Source: Bacteroidota bacterium
GTDB lineage: Bacteria > Bacteroidota > Bacteroidia > Chitinophagales > Chitinophagaceae
DNA: 33,904 nt
Direction: 5' to 3'
Assembly: GCA_029560415.1 (NCBI GenBank)
Contig: JAKQKY010000093.1
Coordinates: forward strand, 1 to 33,904
Part shown: positions 10,916 to 19,407 of the stretch, one piece after another
Numbering within the stretch: position 1 is the first letter of the stretch
Layout of the letters: every line of letters begins with the position of its first letter
Position numbers and translations under genes: made by a program
Notes under the pieces: generated by a model
Told to the model about the DNA's origin: nothing
Databases searched by the model: none
Seen by the model: only the letters and a program-made list of their open reading frames with translations

Positions 10916-12079
10916 TTATTTAAAAAGTAATTGTACAGTTTCTGCCAAAAAAGTCTTCACATTCATCCATGTGTGCCCTCCATCAGTAATCATACTTTTA
11001 TATCCTATGCTTTTCGACCTCAGGTAATTGAGGAACTCAGCCGTTTGCGGATACAAAAAGTCCTCCACCCCTACACTTACCCAGAGTAATTTCAAATCAT
11101 TGTTGGTTCGTACCGGGTTCTCCAAGAGGCTTTTAAAACTCCCTTCCATTTCAGGCGTAGATAAGTATGCACTGTAGCAGCAGATCCAGGAAAACTTATC
11201 CATATTGCCAAAAGCTGTTCTAAGGGTTTGACCACCACCCCTTGAGAAACCTCCAATGGCACGCTTTTCATTCTGGCTGATTGCACGATAATTTTTCTCA
11301 ACATAAGGAACCAACTTTGTAATAAGGTCGTTTTCAAAGAGTTTAGCCCTGTTTATGGCATCCTCACCATCTCTCATCATAATATCACCTGGTTTAGCCT
11401 TACCTGTTTGCTCGGCTATACGTGCCATCGGATTGCCATAGGGCATTACTACAATCATTGGTACAGCCTTTCCTTCAGCAATAAGGTTATCAAGAATAAA
11501 GTTTATTCTACCAACCTTATAAAAAGTTTCCTCGGTATCGGTAGTACCGCTTATAAGGTAAAAAACCGGGTATTTTTTTGCGTTATCCTTATCGTATCCT
11601 GGGGGTGTATATACTACAACAGAACCCGTTGAACCTTCAACCGAAGGATAATATTCATAAGTAATAGCTCCATGTGGCACGTCACGCATGGCATGAATGA
11701 GGGGAGTAAATCCCGGTATGTCAACCAGGCTTGCCTTAAATCTTTCATTAGGGAAGAATTCAACGTTAGCTGGGTCCATCACTGTAATTCCATCAACCTG
11801 AAAACTGTAAGGATAAATATCGGGCTTTACAGGACCTACTGTTACACTCCATATACCATTGGTGTCCTTTGTCATTGCCACCGGAGACTTTAAAAACTGT
11901 GCACTCAGTTTTACATCTTTGGCAAAGGATGAAAGGTAGCGGAATGTAACCTTTTTATCAGGGTGAACCTGGGGAGAAATAACTAAGGGTCCCCTTGGTG
12001 GCTGACCAACTGAAAAAAGAGATAATGAAAGTAATATGCCCGAAACCAGATATGGGAAAGTTTTACTAAAATTCATCAT
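10916..12079 (-). CDS. Secreted CE1-like (feruloyl) esterase with N-terminal CBM48-type domain
   Basis: The protein has 387 residues with a signal peptide ending SLFSVGQ. A CBM48-like domain spans about 35-125 and an esterase domain about 135-387. The triad is Ser279 in GGFSRGG, Asp340 in GVEDFLY and His369 in GGHTWMN. Compared with its downstream sister it has an extra stretch at about residues 218-248 (AEQTGKAKPGDIMMRDGEDA) near the active-site entrance, which may change acyl or glycan preference. Tandem arrangement and shared motifs show that the pair arose by duplication. It follows the GH10 xylanase gene by 80 bases, and the two are likely to act together on esterified xylan. Confidence 0.9.
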   Translation of the reverse strand: MMNFSKTFPYLVSGILLSLSLFSVGQPPRGPLVISPQVHPDKKVTFRYLSSFAKDVKLSAQFLKSPVAMTKDTNGIWSVTVGPVKPDIYPYSFQVDGITVMDPANVEFFPNERFKASLVDIPGFTPLIHAMRDVPHGAITYEYYPSVEGSTGSVVVYTPPGYDKDNAKKYPVFYLISGTTDTEETFYKVGRINFILDNLIAEGKAVPMIVVMPYGNPMARIAEQTGKAKPGDIMMRDGEDAINRAKLFENDLITKLVPYVEKNYRAISQNEKRAIGGFSRGGGQTLRTAFGNMDKFSWICCYSAYLSTPEMEGSFKSLLENPVRTNNDLKLLWVSVGVEDFLYPQTAEFLNYLRSKSIGYKSMITDGGHTWMNVKTFLAETVQLLFK

Positions 12080-12159
12080 ACTGAATAAATTTTATACACA
12101 AAGAAAATTGCGGATGAACTATTTGGTAATGCATTTAACTACATATGAAGACCCGTATT

Positions 12160-13335
12160 TTACTTCCAATGCTCAGGCAAATGGAGAATCGCATCTAATG
12201 CTGGTTTGGGTTGCCTGTTTCTATCCCATATTAGTGGATAATTTGTCCTTCGGGGAATAGGATAACCATTCTTCCAACTCATACCATCATGAACGCCCCA
12301 ACACGTAACCCTTCCTATCTTATTTCTTTTTGCATAAAAAATCCGGAATAATTCTTCATATCGCCTGGTCAGTAATTGTTGAACTGTATCTGGCAAACCC
12401 TTTGGATAGGGATCCAGGAATTGCTCAAACTCTTCCAATTGAAATTGCTTATCACTCATTCCCTGTCCTATTATCTGCCCTTCCTTAGTTAATGGCAAAA
12501 CGTCAACATCCAATTCTGTAATCATAACTTTTACACCACAGGAAGCAAAGGAATCAATTGCAGCCTCAATATAGGTATTTTTGGGATAGTTCAACCCCCA
12601 ATGGCCCTGTATACCCACCCCATCAATGCGTATACCCTCCTTTTGCAGCATCCGCACCAACCTTACTATTCCATCTCTTTTTGCAGGCCGCCAGGCATTA
12701 AAATCATTGTAGTATAATTCTGTATCAGGTGCAAACTCGCTGGCAATCTTAAACGCATACTTAACCAGCGTATCTCCATTTCCAAATGCCTTTACCCAGG
12801 ATGTAGGTCTGTAATTTCCATCATCGTCAATTACTTCATTTACTACGTCCCAAGCATGTACCCTGCCTGCATACCTGCCTGCAACATTCATTATATAATT
12901 TCGCAACCTTTGAATTTGCTCATCCTTAGAGTTAGGTTTGCCATCAGTATTTGTAAAAAACCAGGCAGGTACCTGGTTATGCCAAACCAAAGTATGTCCA
13001 ATAATAAACATTTTATGAGCTTCGCCAAATGCTACAAAAGCATCGGCCGGACCAAAGTTAAAAACCCCGGGCTGAGGATTGACTACTTCAGCCTTCATAG
13101 AATTTTCCAATGTGATACTGTTGAAATGCTTCACTACAATATCCTGCGACAATTTATCGCTTCCGGATACTATTGCATCATTTACGGCCATGCCCATTAA
13201 AAAGGCTTTACTATATGCCTCCTTTAATGTCGTTTCATTTCTAGTATTTCGGGGAATGGGATTTGCCTGGCCAAAACAAGTGAAGCAGATTGTAGTCAAT
13301 AGGAGCATTTTCAGTGAGACAAATCCAATATTCAT
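12160..13335 (-). CDS. Secreted GH10 endo-beta-1,4-xylanase
   Basis: The protein has 391 residues with a signal peptide ending CFGQ and one GH10 (beta/alpha)8 barrel from about residue 33 to the end. The acid/base is Glu167 in DVVNEV and the nucleophile Glu274 in ITELDV. The conserved subsite residues ENSMK (Glu77, Asn78, Lys81), WHNQVP (His119) and the Trp in CWGVHDGMSW are all present. The length is that of a single-domain enzyme with no attached carbohydrate-binding module. It cleaves the xylan backbone, consistent with SusCD and esterase genes on the same strand. A hairpin 100 bases upstream, after the FAH gene, may make this the first gene of a sub-transcript with the esterases and quinoprotein. 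Confidence 0.95.
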   Translation of the reverse strand: MNIGFVSLKMLLLTTICFTCFGQANPIPRNTRNETTLKEAYSKAFLMGMAVNDAIVSGSDKLSQDIVVKHFNSITLENSMKAEVVNPQPGVFNFGPADAFVAFGEAHKMFIIGHTLVWHNQVPAWFFTNTDGKPNSKDEQIQRLRNYIMNVAGRYAGRVHAWDVVNEVIDDDGNYRPTSWVKAFGNGDTLVKYAFKIASEFAPDTELYYNDFNAWRPAKRDGIVRLVRMLQKEGIRIDGVGIQGHWGLNYPKNTYIEAAIDSFASCGVKVMITELDVDVLPLTKEGQIIGQGMSDKQFQLEEFEQFLDPYPKGLPDTVQQLLTRRYEELFRIFYAKRNKIGRVTCWGVHDGMSWKNGYPIPRRTNYPLIWDRNRQPKPALDAILHLPEHWK

Positions 13336-13435
13336 GTGAGCTTATTTATTGCTTATTAATTGTCATCCTCATAACTATCGGGAGAATCCAGAATGGATAT
13401 CCGGCCTTAAGTTATGGCTGTTCATAGTCATTAAA

Positions 13436-13461
13436 AATAATTGAAAATAATTTCAATTATT
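13436..13461 (-). terminator. AT-rich hairpin at the end of the FAH-family gene
   Basis: AATAATTGAAA (13436-13446) is perfectly complementary to TTTCAATTATT (13451-13461) around a 4-base loop, overlapping the TAA stop of the FAH gene. On the minus strand the stem is followed by a short T-rich run. This would suit a weak terminator or an mRNA-end stabiliser that separates the sugar-acid genes from the GH10/esterase genes. The stem is AT-only apart from one pair, so its strength is doubtful. Confidence 0.45.
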
Positions 13462-14287
13462 AAGCCACAACATTTACAAGCTTACCGATATTATCAATTG
13501 TGATCTCAATTTCATCCCCACTTTGTAAAGTAAAATCATTCCCTGGTACAATTCCTGTACCTGTCATAATCATGCAACCAAATGGAAATGAGCATTCACG
13601 AAAAATGAAGGAAGTTAACTCCTCAGGTGTGCGTTTCATTTGACTGAGGGCAATGTTATCTGTAAATGCTGTTTCACTATTTCTATGTATAGTCAGGGTA
13701 ATTCTGGTATCTGATCCAAGTGGCTCTTCTGTAAGCAATATACAAGGGCCAAGGGCTGCACACCCATCATAAGTTTTTGCCTGCGGAAGGTATAAAGGAT
13801 TTTCACCCTCTATACTTCGGCTACTCATATCATTTCCAATTGTATAACCAATAATTTTTCCGCTTTTTGTGACCACCAATGTAAGTTCAGGCTCAGGTAC
13901 ATCCCATGTGCTATCCTTTCTTATTCTCACCCACCCTTTATCACCTACTACACGGTGAGGTGTACTCTTAAAAAAGCATTCCGGCCTTTCAGCTTCATAT
14001 ACCCGTGCATAAAAATCTCCGCCGCCAGCATCTTTACTTTCTTCCTGTCTTCCAATTTTACTTCGTAAATAAGTAACACCACAAGCCCATAATTCCTGTT
14101 TGCTGCCAATTACAGGTAGCAAATCTTTTACTAATGCTCTATCCCCTGCTTTTGCATTCTCCAACATTCTGTTTGCAATCTGAAAGGCATTATCCTCATT
14201 TATAAGCTCGTCCCAGGTGGCTTCAACAGGATAATATAATCCTTCTTTTTCAATTACAATTCCATTTGTGGTAGTATAAATTTTCAT
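13460..14287 (-). CDS. FAH-family 2-keto-3-deoxypentonate dehydratase (probable)
   Basis: The protein has 275 residues, no signal, and the C-terminal fumarylacetoacetate-hydrolase fold. The metal site is formed by Glu132 and Glu134 in PEPEL and Asp153 in GNDMSSR. The [16 protein letters not shown] segment is typical of the sugar-acid branch (the Sulfolobus 2-keto-3-deoxy-D-arabinonate dehydratase and Caulobacter XylX type). The predicted reaction is 2-keto-3-deoxypentonate to alpha-ketoglutarate semialdehyde plus water. The assignment rests on this branch similarity and on position: it follows an IlvD/Edd sugar-acid dehydratase by 38 bases, with a semialdehyde dehydrogenase before that. Together these form the cytoplasmic Weimberg-type route. 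The L-arabinonate pathway usually uses a DapA-family enzyme here, so an FAH enzyme favours a D-configured substrate such as D-xylonate. Confidence 0.85.
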   Translation of the reverse strand: MKIYTTTNGIVIEKEGLYYPVEATWDELINEDNAFQIANRMLENAKAGDRALVKDLLPVIGSKQELWACGVTYLRSKIGRQEESKDAGGGDFYARVYEAERPECFFKSTPHRVVGDKGWVRIRKDSTWDVPEPELTLVVTKSGKIIGYTIGNDMSSRSIEGENPLYLPQAKTYDGCAALGPCILLTEEPLGSDTRITLTIHRNSETAFTDNIALSQMKRTPEELTSFIFRECSFPFGCMIMTGTGIVPGNDFTLQSGDEIEITIDNIGKLVNVVA

Positions 14288-14325
14288 AAATTCATTATAT
14301 GTTATATCATTTTTACAATATTAGT

Positions 14326-16044
14326 TTAATGAGAATCTCTTGTAACAGCCGATCCGCTGCTGCCTTGTAAAAAATCAAAATCAGCACCTTTATCGGCCCC
14401 CATAACATGTTTAATATACAAACTTACATATCCACGGGTTGCTGCTACGGCAGGAGCCACCCACCCGGATTTTCGTTTAGCGAGCTCATCGTCACTTACC
14501 TGCAGATTGAGTTTACGCTGTGGCACATCAAGTTCAATCATATCTCCATTTTGCACCAAAGCAAGCGTTCCGCCAATTGCGCTTTCAGGTGAAACATGTA
14601 AAACAGCAGTTCCATATGCTGTACCGCTCATTCTTGCATCACTAATGCGAACCATATCTTTAATGCCTTTCTGCAGGATTTTTTTAGGAAGCGCCATATT
14701 ACCCAACTCAGGCATACCAGGATAACCAACAGGACCAGCATACTTTAATACCATAATACATGTTTCATCGATATCCAGGTCAGGGTCATCAATTCTGGAA
14801 TTATAATCTTCTATGCTCTCAAACACTACAGCCCTGCCGGTATGTTTCATAAGCGCAGGCGAGGCAGCAGATGGCTTAATTACTGCACCGTTCAAAGCCA
14901 AATTCCCCTTCAATACTACAATTCCAGCTTCAGGAATAAATGGTTTATTATAGGGAGCAATAACATCATCATTGTAACAATCCGTGTTACCTATTATATT
15001 GTCATGGTGGTTTTTTCCGGTAACGGTAATTACATTCCTATGTAATTTTTCTTTAAGCTCATTTAAAATTACCGGAAGGCCACCAGCATAATAAAAATCT
15101 TCCATTAAATATTTGCCTGATGGCATTAAATTGAGTAATAATGGAATGCGACTGCCAATAATATCAAAGTCTTCCAATGTAAGATTTACACCGATTCTTC
15201 CGGCAATAGCGGTAAGGTGTATCAGGAAATTGGAAGATCCCCCTACAGCGGCATTGGCTATGATGGCATTCTCAAAGGCTTCCCTGGTCAAAATTTTATC
15301 AATGGTTAAATCTTCCCTAACCATTTCCACGATCCTTCTTCCACTCAGTTGTGCCATTACTTTCTTTCTGCTGTCTGCAGCGGGTATGGCTGATGCACCA
15401 CTTAAAGTTAATCCAAGTGATTCTACCATAACAGCCATGGTTGATGCGGTACCCATTGTCATGCAGTGGCCAATACTCCGGCTCATACAGCTTTCTGCAA
15501 ACTCGCACTCCTCCTGTGTCATTTTGCCCGTTTTCATTTCCTCATCAAATTTCCAGACATGTGTTCCGCTGCCAATGGTTGTTCCCCTGTAACGTCCATT
15601 TAACATAGGCCCTCCTGGTACAACAATAGTTGGAAGGCCCACACTTGAAGCTCCCATTACAGTACTTGGTGTTGTTTTATCGCAACCTGTTAATAATACA
15701 ACACCATCAATTGGATTTCCACGAATACTTTCTTCAGCATCCATACTTGCAAGGTTCCTGAAAAGCATGGCTGTTGGCTTTAGTAAAGTTTCACCCAAAC
15801 TCATGATGGGGAATTCCAATGGAAAACCTCCTGCCTCAAGTACTCCCCGCTTTACAGCCTCTGCATGTGAATGAAAATGGGCATTACATGGGGTGAGTTC
15901 ACTAAAAGTATTGCATATACCAATTACCGGGCGCCCATCAAACATATCAGTGGGCATTCCCTGGTTTTTCATCCAACTTCTATAAATAATACCATCCTTA
16001 TCCTTTCTGCCAAACCAATTGTGGCTTCTTAATCCCTTGCTCAT
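14326..16044 (-). CDS. IlvD/Edd-family sugar-acid dehydratase (L-arabinonate / D-xylonate dehydratase type)
   Basis: The protein has 572 residues and is cytoplasmic. Iron-sulfur ligands are expected at Cys53 (TPCNAH), Cys121 (GCDKTTP) and Cys194 (GHCMTMGTAS). Lys123 matches the carbamylated metal-binding lysine and Ser473 in ARMSGTAYG the catalytic serine. The ends are characteristic: NWFGRKDKDGIIYRSWMKNQG near the start region and GADKGADFDFL followed by RDSH at the end resemble, from memory, the rhizobial L-arabinonate dehydratase subgroup rather than IlvD proper. The reaction is dehydration of a pentonate to 2-keto-3-deoxypentonate. Enzymes of this subgroup can accept several sugar acids, so L-arabinonate and D-xylonate both remain possible. 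It lies between the KGSADH and FAH genes, in pathway-consistent company. Confidence 0.92.
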   Translation of the reverse strand: MSKGLRSHNWFGRKDKDGIIYRSWMKNQGMPTDMFDGRPVIGICNTFSELTPCNAHFHSHAEAVKRGVLEAGGFPLEFPIMSLGETLLKPTAMLFRNLASMDAEESIRGNPIDGVVLLTGCDKTTPSTVMGASSVGLPTIVVPGGPMLNGRYRGTTIGSGTHVWKFDEEMKTGKMTQEECEFAESCMSRSIGHCMTMGTASTMAVMVESLGLTLSGASAIPAADSRKKVMAQLSGRRIVEMVREDLTIDKILTREAFENAIIANAAVGGSSNFLIHLTAIAGRIGVNLTLEDFDIIGSRIPLLLNLMPSGKYLMEDFYYAGGLPVILNELKEKLHRNVITVTGKNHHDNIIGNTDCYNDDVIAPYNKPFIPEAGIVVLKGNLALNGAVIKPSAASPALMKHTGRAVVFESIEDYNSRIDDPDLDIDETCIMVLKYAGPVGYPGMPELGNMALPKKILQKGIKDMVRISDARMSGTAYGTAVLHVSPESAIGGTLALVQNGDMIELDVPQRKLNLQVSDDELAKRKSGWVAPAVAATRGYVSLYIKHVMGADKGADFDFLQGSSGSAVTRDSH

Positions 16045-16088
16045 CTGAATATTTTTGTATTAAATAATTGTATTCGATTTGCAACAAC

Positions 16089-17675
16089 CTAAAAAATATC
16101 ATTTTTTGTCCGATCTCCATTGATCAGCCGGAAAATATTTAGCGTATTCTTATTTTTTAACTCTGGAGGCAACATTGAATCGTTCAGGTTTTGATAACAA
16201 ACAGGCCTTGTAAAACGATAAATAGCAGCAGTACCAACAGATGTAGTTTTACTATCAGTAGTAGAAGGGAAAGGGCCGCCATGCACCATCGAACTGCAAA
16301 CTTCCACACCCGTTGGGAATCCATTTATTACTACCCTTCCTGCTTTTTGCTCGAGAATATCTATCAGTTCTATATATTCCGGCAGTTCCTCATCCGTTCC
16401 ATGGACCGTTGCGGTAAGGTGCCCTGTAAGATTTTCAGCAATTTTCAACATTTCAATTTTTGAAGTAACAGAAATAGCGATACTTGTAGGTCCAAATATT
16501 TCCTCACTCAAAGCAGGATTATCAACCAAAACGTTACTGTCTGCAGCCAATAAAACAGGTACTGCTGTGCTCTGATCATTACCAGTTGTTAATTTGGATA
16601 CAGCAAGGGGTTCTACTCCTTCAATCGCCAAATGATGTTTCAACCCGTCATTGTAAGCATTCAAAATGTTTGGCGCAAGCATCACGCCACCGGTTGTTTG
16701 TTCAAAAGCAGTTTTAAGCGATTGTTTAAACTGGTCATCAATGCTTTGATAAAGCAACATACCCGGGTTTGTGCAAAACTGACCAACACCCAATACCACT
16801 GATCCGGCATAAGCTGCAGCAATTTCCCTTCCACGTTCCTTCATTGCATCGGGCAAAATAAATACAGGATTTGTACTACCCATTTCGGCATATACAGGAA
16901 TGGGTTCAGGCCTGCTGACCGCAGCATCAAAAAGGGCCTTGCCAGCATTAAAAGAACCTGTAAATCCAACAGCTTTTACAAGGGGATGTTTTACAAGTTG
17001 CATTCCTATCTTACTTCCATCGCCATACAAAAGCGAAAATATTCCATCCGGCATATGGGTTTTCCTGGCAGCGGTTTGTATAGCTTTTCCCGAAATGGCC
17101 GAAGTTGCAGGGTGTGCCGAATGTGCTTTTACAATAACCGGACATCCCGCGGCAAATGCAGAGGCCGTATCGCCCCCTGCAACTGAAAAAGCCAGCGGAA
17201 AATTGCTTGCTCCAAAAACCACTACGGGTCCCAGAGCTATCTGCATAAAACGCAAATCAGGTTTTGGTAAGGGAGTCCTGTCGGAAATAGCTGTATCTAT
17301 TCTTGCATCCACCCATGACCCTTCCTTCAACAGGTTCGCAAACATTCTTAATTGGTTGACAGTACGCATCCTCTCACCCTCTATTCTGGCAGGGGGCAGT
17401 CCCGTTTCACTGCTACAAACAGAAATTAATTCATCTCCGGCATTTATCAATTCCTCAGCAATAGCTTCTAAAAAAACTGCCTTTTCCACACCGCTTATTT
17501 TACGGTAAACCTTAAATGCCGCTGCTGCCTTTTCCACTGCCCGGTTTACTTCATCTGATGTTGCTTTAAAAAAACTATACTCATTTTTCACCTGGTTTGC
17601 AGGATTGTAAGAATAAAACATCTCATTTCCCAGACCCGAAAAATCAAACCCGACAATTTGCAGTTCCTGCTTCAT
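16089..17675 (-). CDS. Aldehyde dehydrogenase, alpha-ketoglutarate semialdehyde (2,5-dioxovalerate) type
   Basis: The protein has 528 residues, no signal, and the complete ALDH fold. The catalytic Cys301 lies in GVGQFCTNPG, the general base Glu264 in YAEMGSTNP and the oxyanion Asn158 in GASNFPLAF. Lys183 (VIVKAHSAHP) lies in the cofactor site. The ASNFPLAFSVAGGDTASA and KAHSAHP blocks are typical of the KGSADH subgroup found in sugar-acid and hydroxyproline operons. The reaction is oxidation of alpha-ketoglutarate semialdehyde to alpha-ketoglutarate, feeding the TCA cycle. The gene follows SusD after a 138-base gap with a weak hairpin and precedes the two dehydratase genes. The linkage makes this the last step of an oxidative pentose pathway. 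Cofactor preference (NAD or NADP) cannot be read confidently. Confidence 0.92.
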   Translation of the reverse strand: MKQELQIVGFDFSGLGNEMFYSYNPANQVKNEYSFFKATSDEVNRAVEKAAAAFKVYRKISGVEKAVFLEAIAEELINAGDELISVCSSETGLPPARIEGERMRTVNQLRMFANLLKEGSWVDARIDTAISDRTPLPKPDLRFMQIALGPVVVFGASNFPLAFSVAGGDTASAFAAGCPVIVKAHSAHPATSAISGKAIQTAARKTHMPDGIFSLLYGDGSKIGMQLVKHPLVKAVGFTGSFNAGKALFDAAVSRPEPIPVYAEMGSTNPVFILPDAMKERGREIAAAYAGSVVLGVGQFCTNPGMLLYQSIDDQFKQSLKTAFEQTTGGVMLAPNILNAYNDGLKHHLAIEGVEPLAVSKLTTGNDQSTAVPVLLAADSNVLVDNPALSEEIFGPTSIAISVTSKIEMLKIAENLTGHLTATVHGTDEELPEYIELIDILEQKAGRVVINGFPTGVEVCSSMVHGGPFPSTTDSKTTSVGTAAIYRFTRPVCYQNLNDSMLPPELKNKNTLNIFRLINGDRTKNDIF

Positions 17676-17728
17676 TAATTTCTTTATTTTAATTCGTGAA
17701 TTATAGGTTTAATGACTGAATCTTGTAA

Positions 17729-17758
17729 AAAGACCTAATGTAGAAACAAAAGGTCCTT
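17729..17758 (-). terminator. Weak hairpin between susD-like and ALDH genes
   Basis: On the minus strand AAGGACCT pairs with AGGTCTTT over 8 bp, with one G-T wobble, around a 14-base loop. A T-rich end follows. It lies within the 138-base gap after SusD. A partial terminator here would lower expression of the cytoplasmic enzymes relative to SusCD, a common pattern in such loci. The stem is short and the call tentative. Nothing else recognisable was seen in this gap. Confidence 0.3.
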
Positions 17759-17813
17759 AATGCTTATATTAACTGCTTGCTATATGAAAACCCTGCTCAA
17801 ACGACCAATTATT

Positions 17814-19403
17814 TTAAGGTTTATCCCAAAATACTCTTGATGTTAATAAATCACCACCCATGGCTGTTACTGCAGCCTGATAATTTTCTGCATTTGCAGA
17901 TCCTTCAATATCAGGATATGATAATCTTCTGGCAAACCCACCATTCAGGTTATTGTTGTAAGTATTGGGACTTAAAGCCGGAAAACCGCTTCTTCTGAAG
18001 TTGGCGAATGCTTCGGTTCCATTCCTCACATTCACAACCCAATACTGGGTGTTAATCAACTTAAGTGCATCAGTTGCACTATATGCCACTGCAGGATTAG
18101 CTAAATATGCCGATACTTCTGCTGCAGGAACGGCCGTGGCACCGGTATATAGGCCGTAAATGGCCATATCGGCTACTATCCCATTTTCATAATATGTTTT
18201 TGCAGCTCCATCGCCACCGGGTATCCATCCTCTCTTGGCAGCCTCTGCCAACAATAAGGATGTTTGTGCATAGGTTACCCAAAACTCCGGAACGCCTGGT
18301 GCGGCAATAATATTTACATTAAACTGGGAATAATTCAGCCCTGATCCTCTTGCCCCCCTGTAGGGGCTGCCCGGTGCTAAAATTTGATCGCTGGTAACCC
18401 CAATCGGGCAACCAAACTGATTAGCCAAAGTAACATCCGGATTAACATCGTTTGCAATAGCTCCAGGATTGGCATAAAGTGCTATCATAAACTTTGCACG
18501 CGGATCTGCGGTTGTTTTTAAATGATTTACAAATGGCTCTGCTGCATAGTTAAACTGAGAGAAGTTTCTTAATGCAGCATTATCAGCTTGTGAAAAGTTA
18601 GTTCCATCGTTTTTAACAAAAGCTATATCTGCATTAGATGTCATCACACCGCCTGCAAATGCCTCTGCTACAATAGAAGCAGCTTTGGTAGGATTTAATT
18701 TTGAATAACGCATACCTAACCTCAGCAACAATGAATTGCCCAATTTTTTCCATTTTGCTACCTGGTCTGTGGCAGATGATGTTTTTGTTAATGATTGCGC
18801 ATTAGTTCCATAAAAAAGGTCAGTGGAAATAAATTCACCACTGGCACTAAGTGCCGCAGTTGCTTCCTTCAGTTCCTTGTACAAGTCTTCATATATGGTA
18901 GCATCATCATCGTATTTGGGATAAAAAATACCTTCTGAAACTGCTTTTCCTGCCTCTGAATATGGCACATCTCCATAGTTGTCAACCAAACCCATAAAAA
19001 GTTGGGCCTTCCATATGCGAAGCATACTCAATAAATTAACCCTGGTGGTAGAAGGCCCCAAAAGATTTATAGCCTGAATTAAATTTTTCACAGGCGCTGC
19101 ATTTCCATTAGATCCGTTAGCATAGGATTGATCCCATTTGGGGTTACTATTACCATCAATATCGGCATTGAAATTAAATCCGGTATTTGCCCCGGTATTG
19201 TAAGGGCTCAAAAATTGCTGAACAATTGTTTGTTCTCCATACCAGGTTCCAATATGCGTACGCTGAGCGCCGGCAAATATGATTGCAGGGTCAATGGCCG
19301 TTATAGCATATGGGTTGGTATTTATTTCAACAAAATCTTTATCGCAACCTGCCAGAAAGAAGAGAGAGCCGATAATGACAATTTTCTTATATGTGTTTAT
19401 CAT
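17814..19403 (-). CDS. SusD/RagB-family outer-membrane nutrient-binding lipoprotein
   Basis: From ATG at 19403 the protein has 529 residues and a textbook lipoprotein signal (MINTYKKIVI, then FFLAGC). An ATG at 19421 in frame would overlap the SusC gene and lengthen the signal, so 19403 is preferred; it leaves 4 bases after the SusC stop. DFVEINTNPYAI is the usual mature N-terminus of SusD-like proteins. The TPR-like helices carry LLSMLRIWKAQLFMGLVDNYGDVPYSEAG, quoted here in part as the diagnostic DNYGDVPYSEA block. The sequence looks closer to the SusD-like_2 subgroup than to classical starch SusD. It would cap the SusC transporter and bind oligosaccharides at the cell surface. The ligand is inferred to be xylan-derived from the neighbouring GH10 and esterase genes. 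Confidence 0.95.
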   Translation of the reverse strand: MINTYKKIVIIGSLFFLAGCDKDFVEINTNPYAITAIDPAIIFAGAQRTHIGTWYGEQTIVQQFLSPYNTGANTGFNFNADIDGNSNPKWDQSYANGSNGNAAPVKNLIQAINLLGPSTTRVNLLSMLRIWKAQLFMGLVDNYGDVPYSEAGKAVSEGIFYPKYDDDATIYEDLYKELKEATAALSASGEFISTDLFYGTNAQSLTKTSSATDQVAKWKKLGNSLLLRLGMRYSKLNPTKAASIVAEAFAGGVMTSNADIAFVKNDGTNFSQADNAALRNFSQFNYAAEPFVNHLKTTADPRAKFMIALYANPGAIANDVNPDVTLANQFGCPIGVTSDQILAPGSPYRGARGSGLNYSQFNVNIIAAPGVPEFWVTYAQTSLLLAEAAKRGWIPGGDGAAKTYYENGIVADMAIYGLYTGATAVPAAEVSAYLANPAVAYSATDALKLINTQYWVVNVRNGTEAFANFRRSGFPALSPNTYNNNLNGGFARRLSYPDIEGSANAENYQAAVTAMGGDLLTSRVFWDKP

Positions 19404-19407
19404 ACAA

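Noticed and set aside
15113..15592. Open frame of 159 codons on the plus strand
   Set aside because: It is antisense to the conserved core of the IlvD/Edd dehydratase, and its sequence is explained by that gene's codons.
16900..17508. Open frame of 202 codons on the plus strand
   Set aside because: It lies wholly inside the aldehyde dehydrogenase gene on the opposite strand, which has intact catalytic motifs. The plus-strand translation has no recognisable domain and a biased composition typical of a shadow frame.
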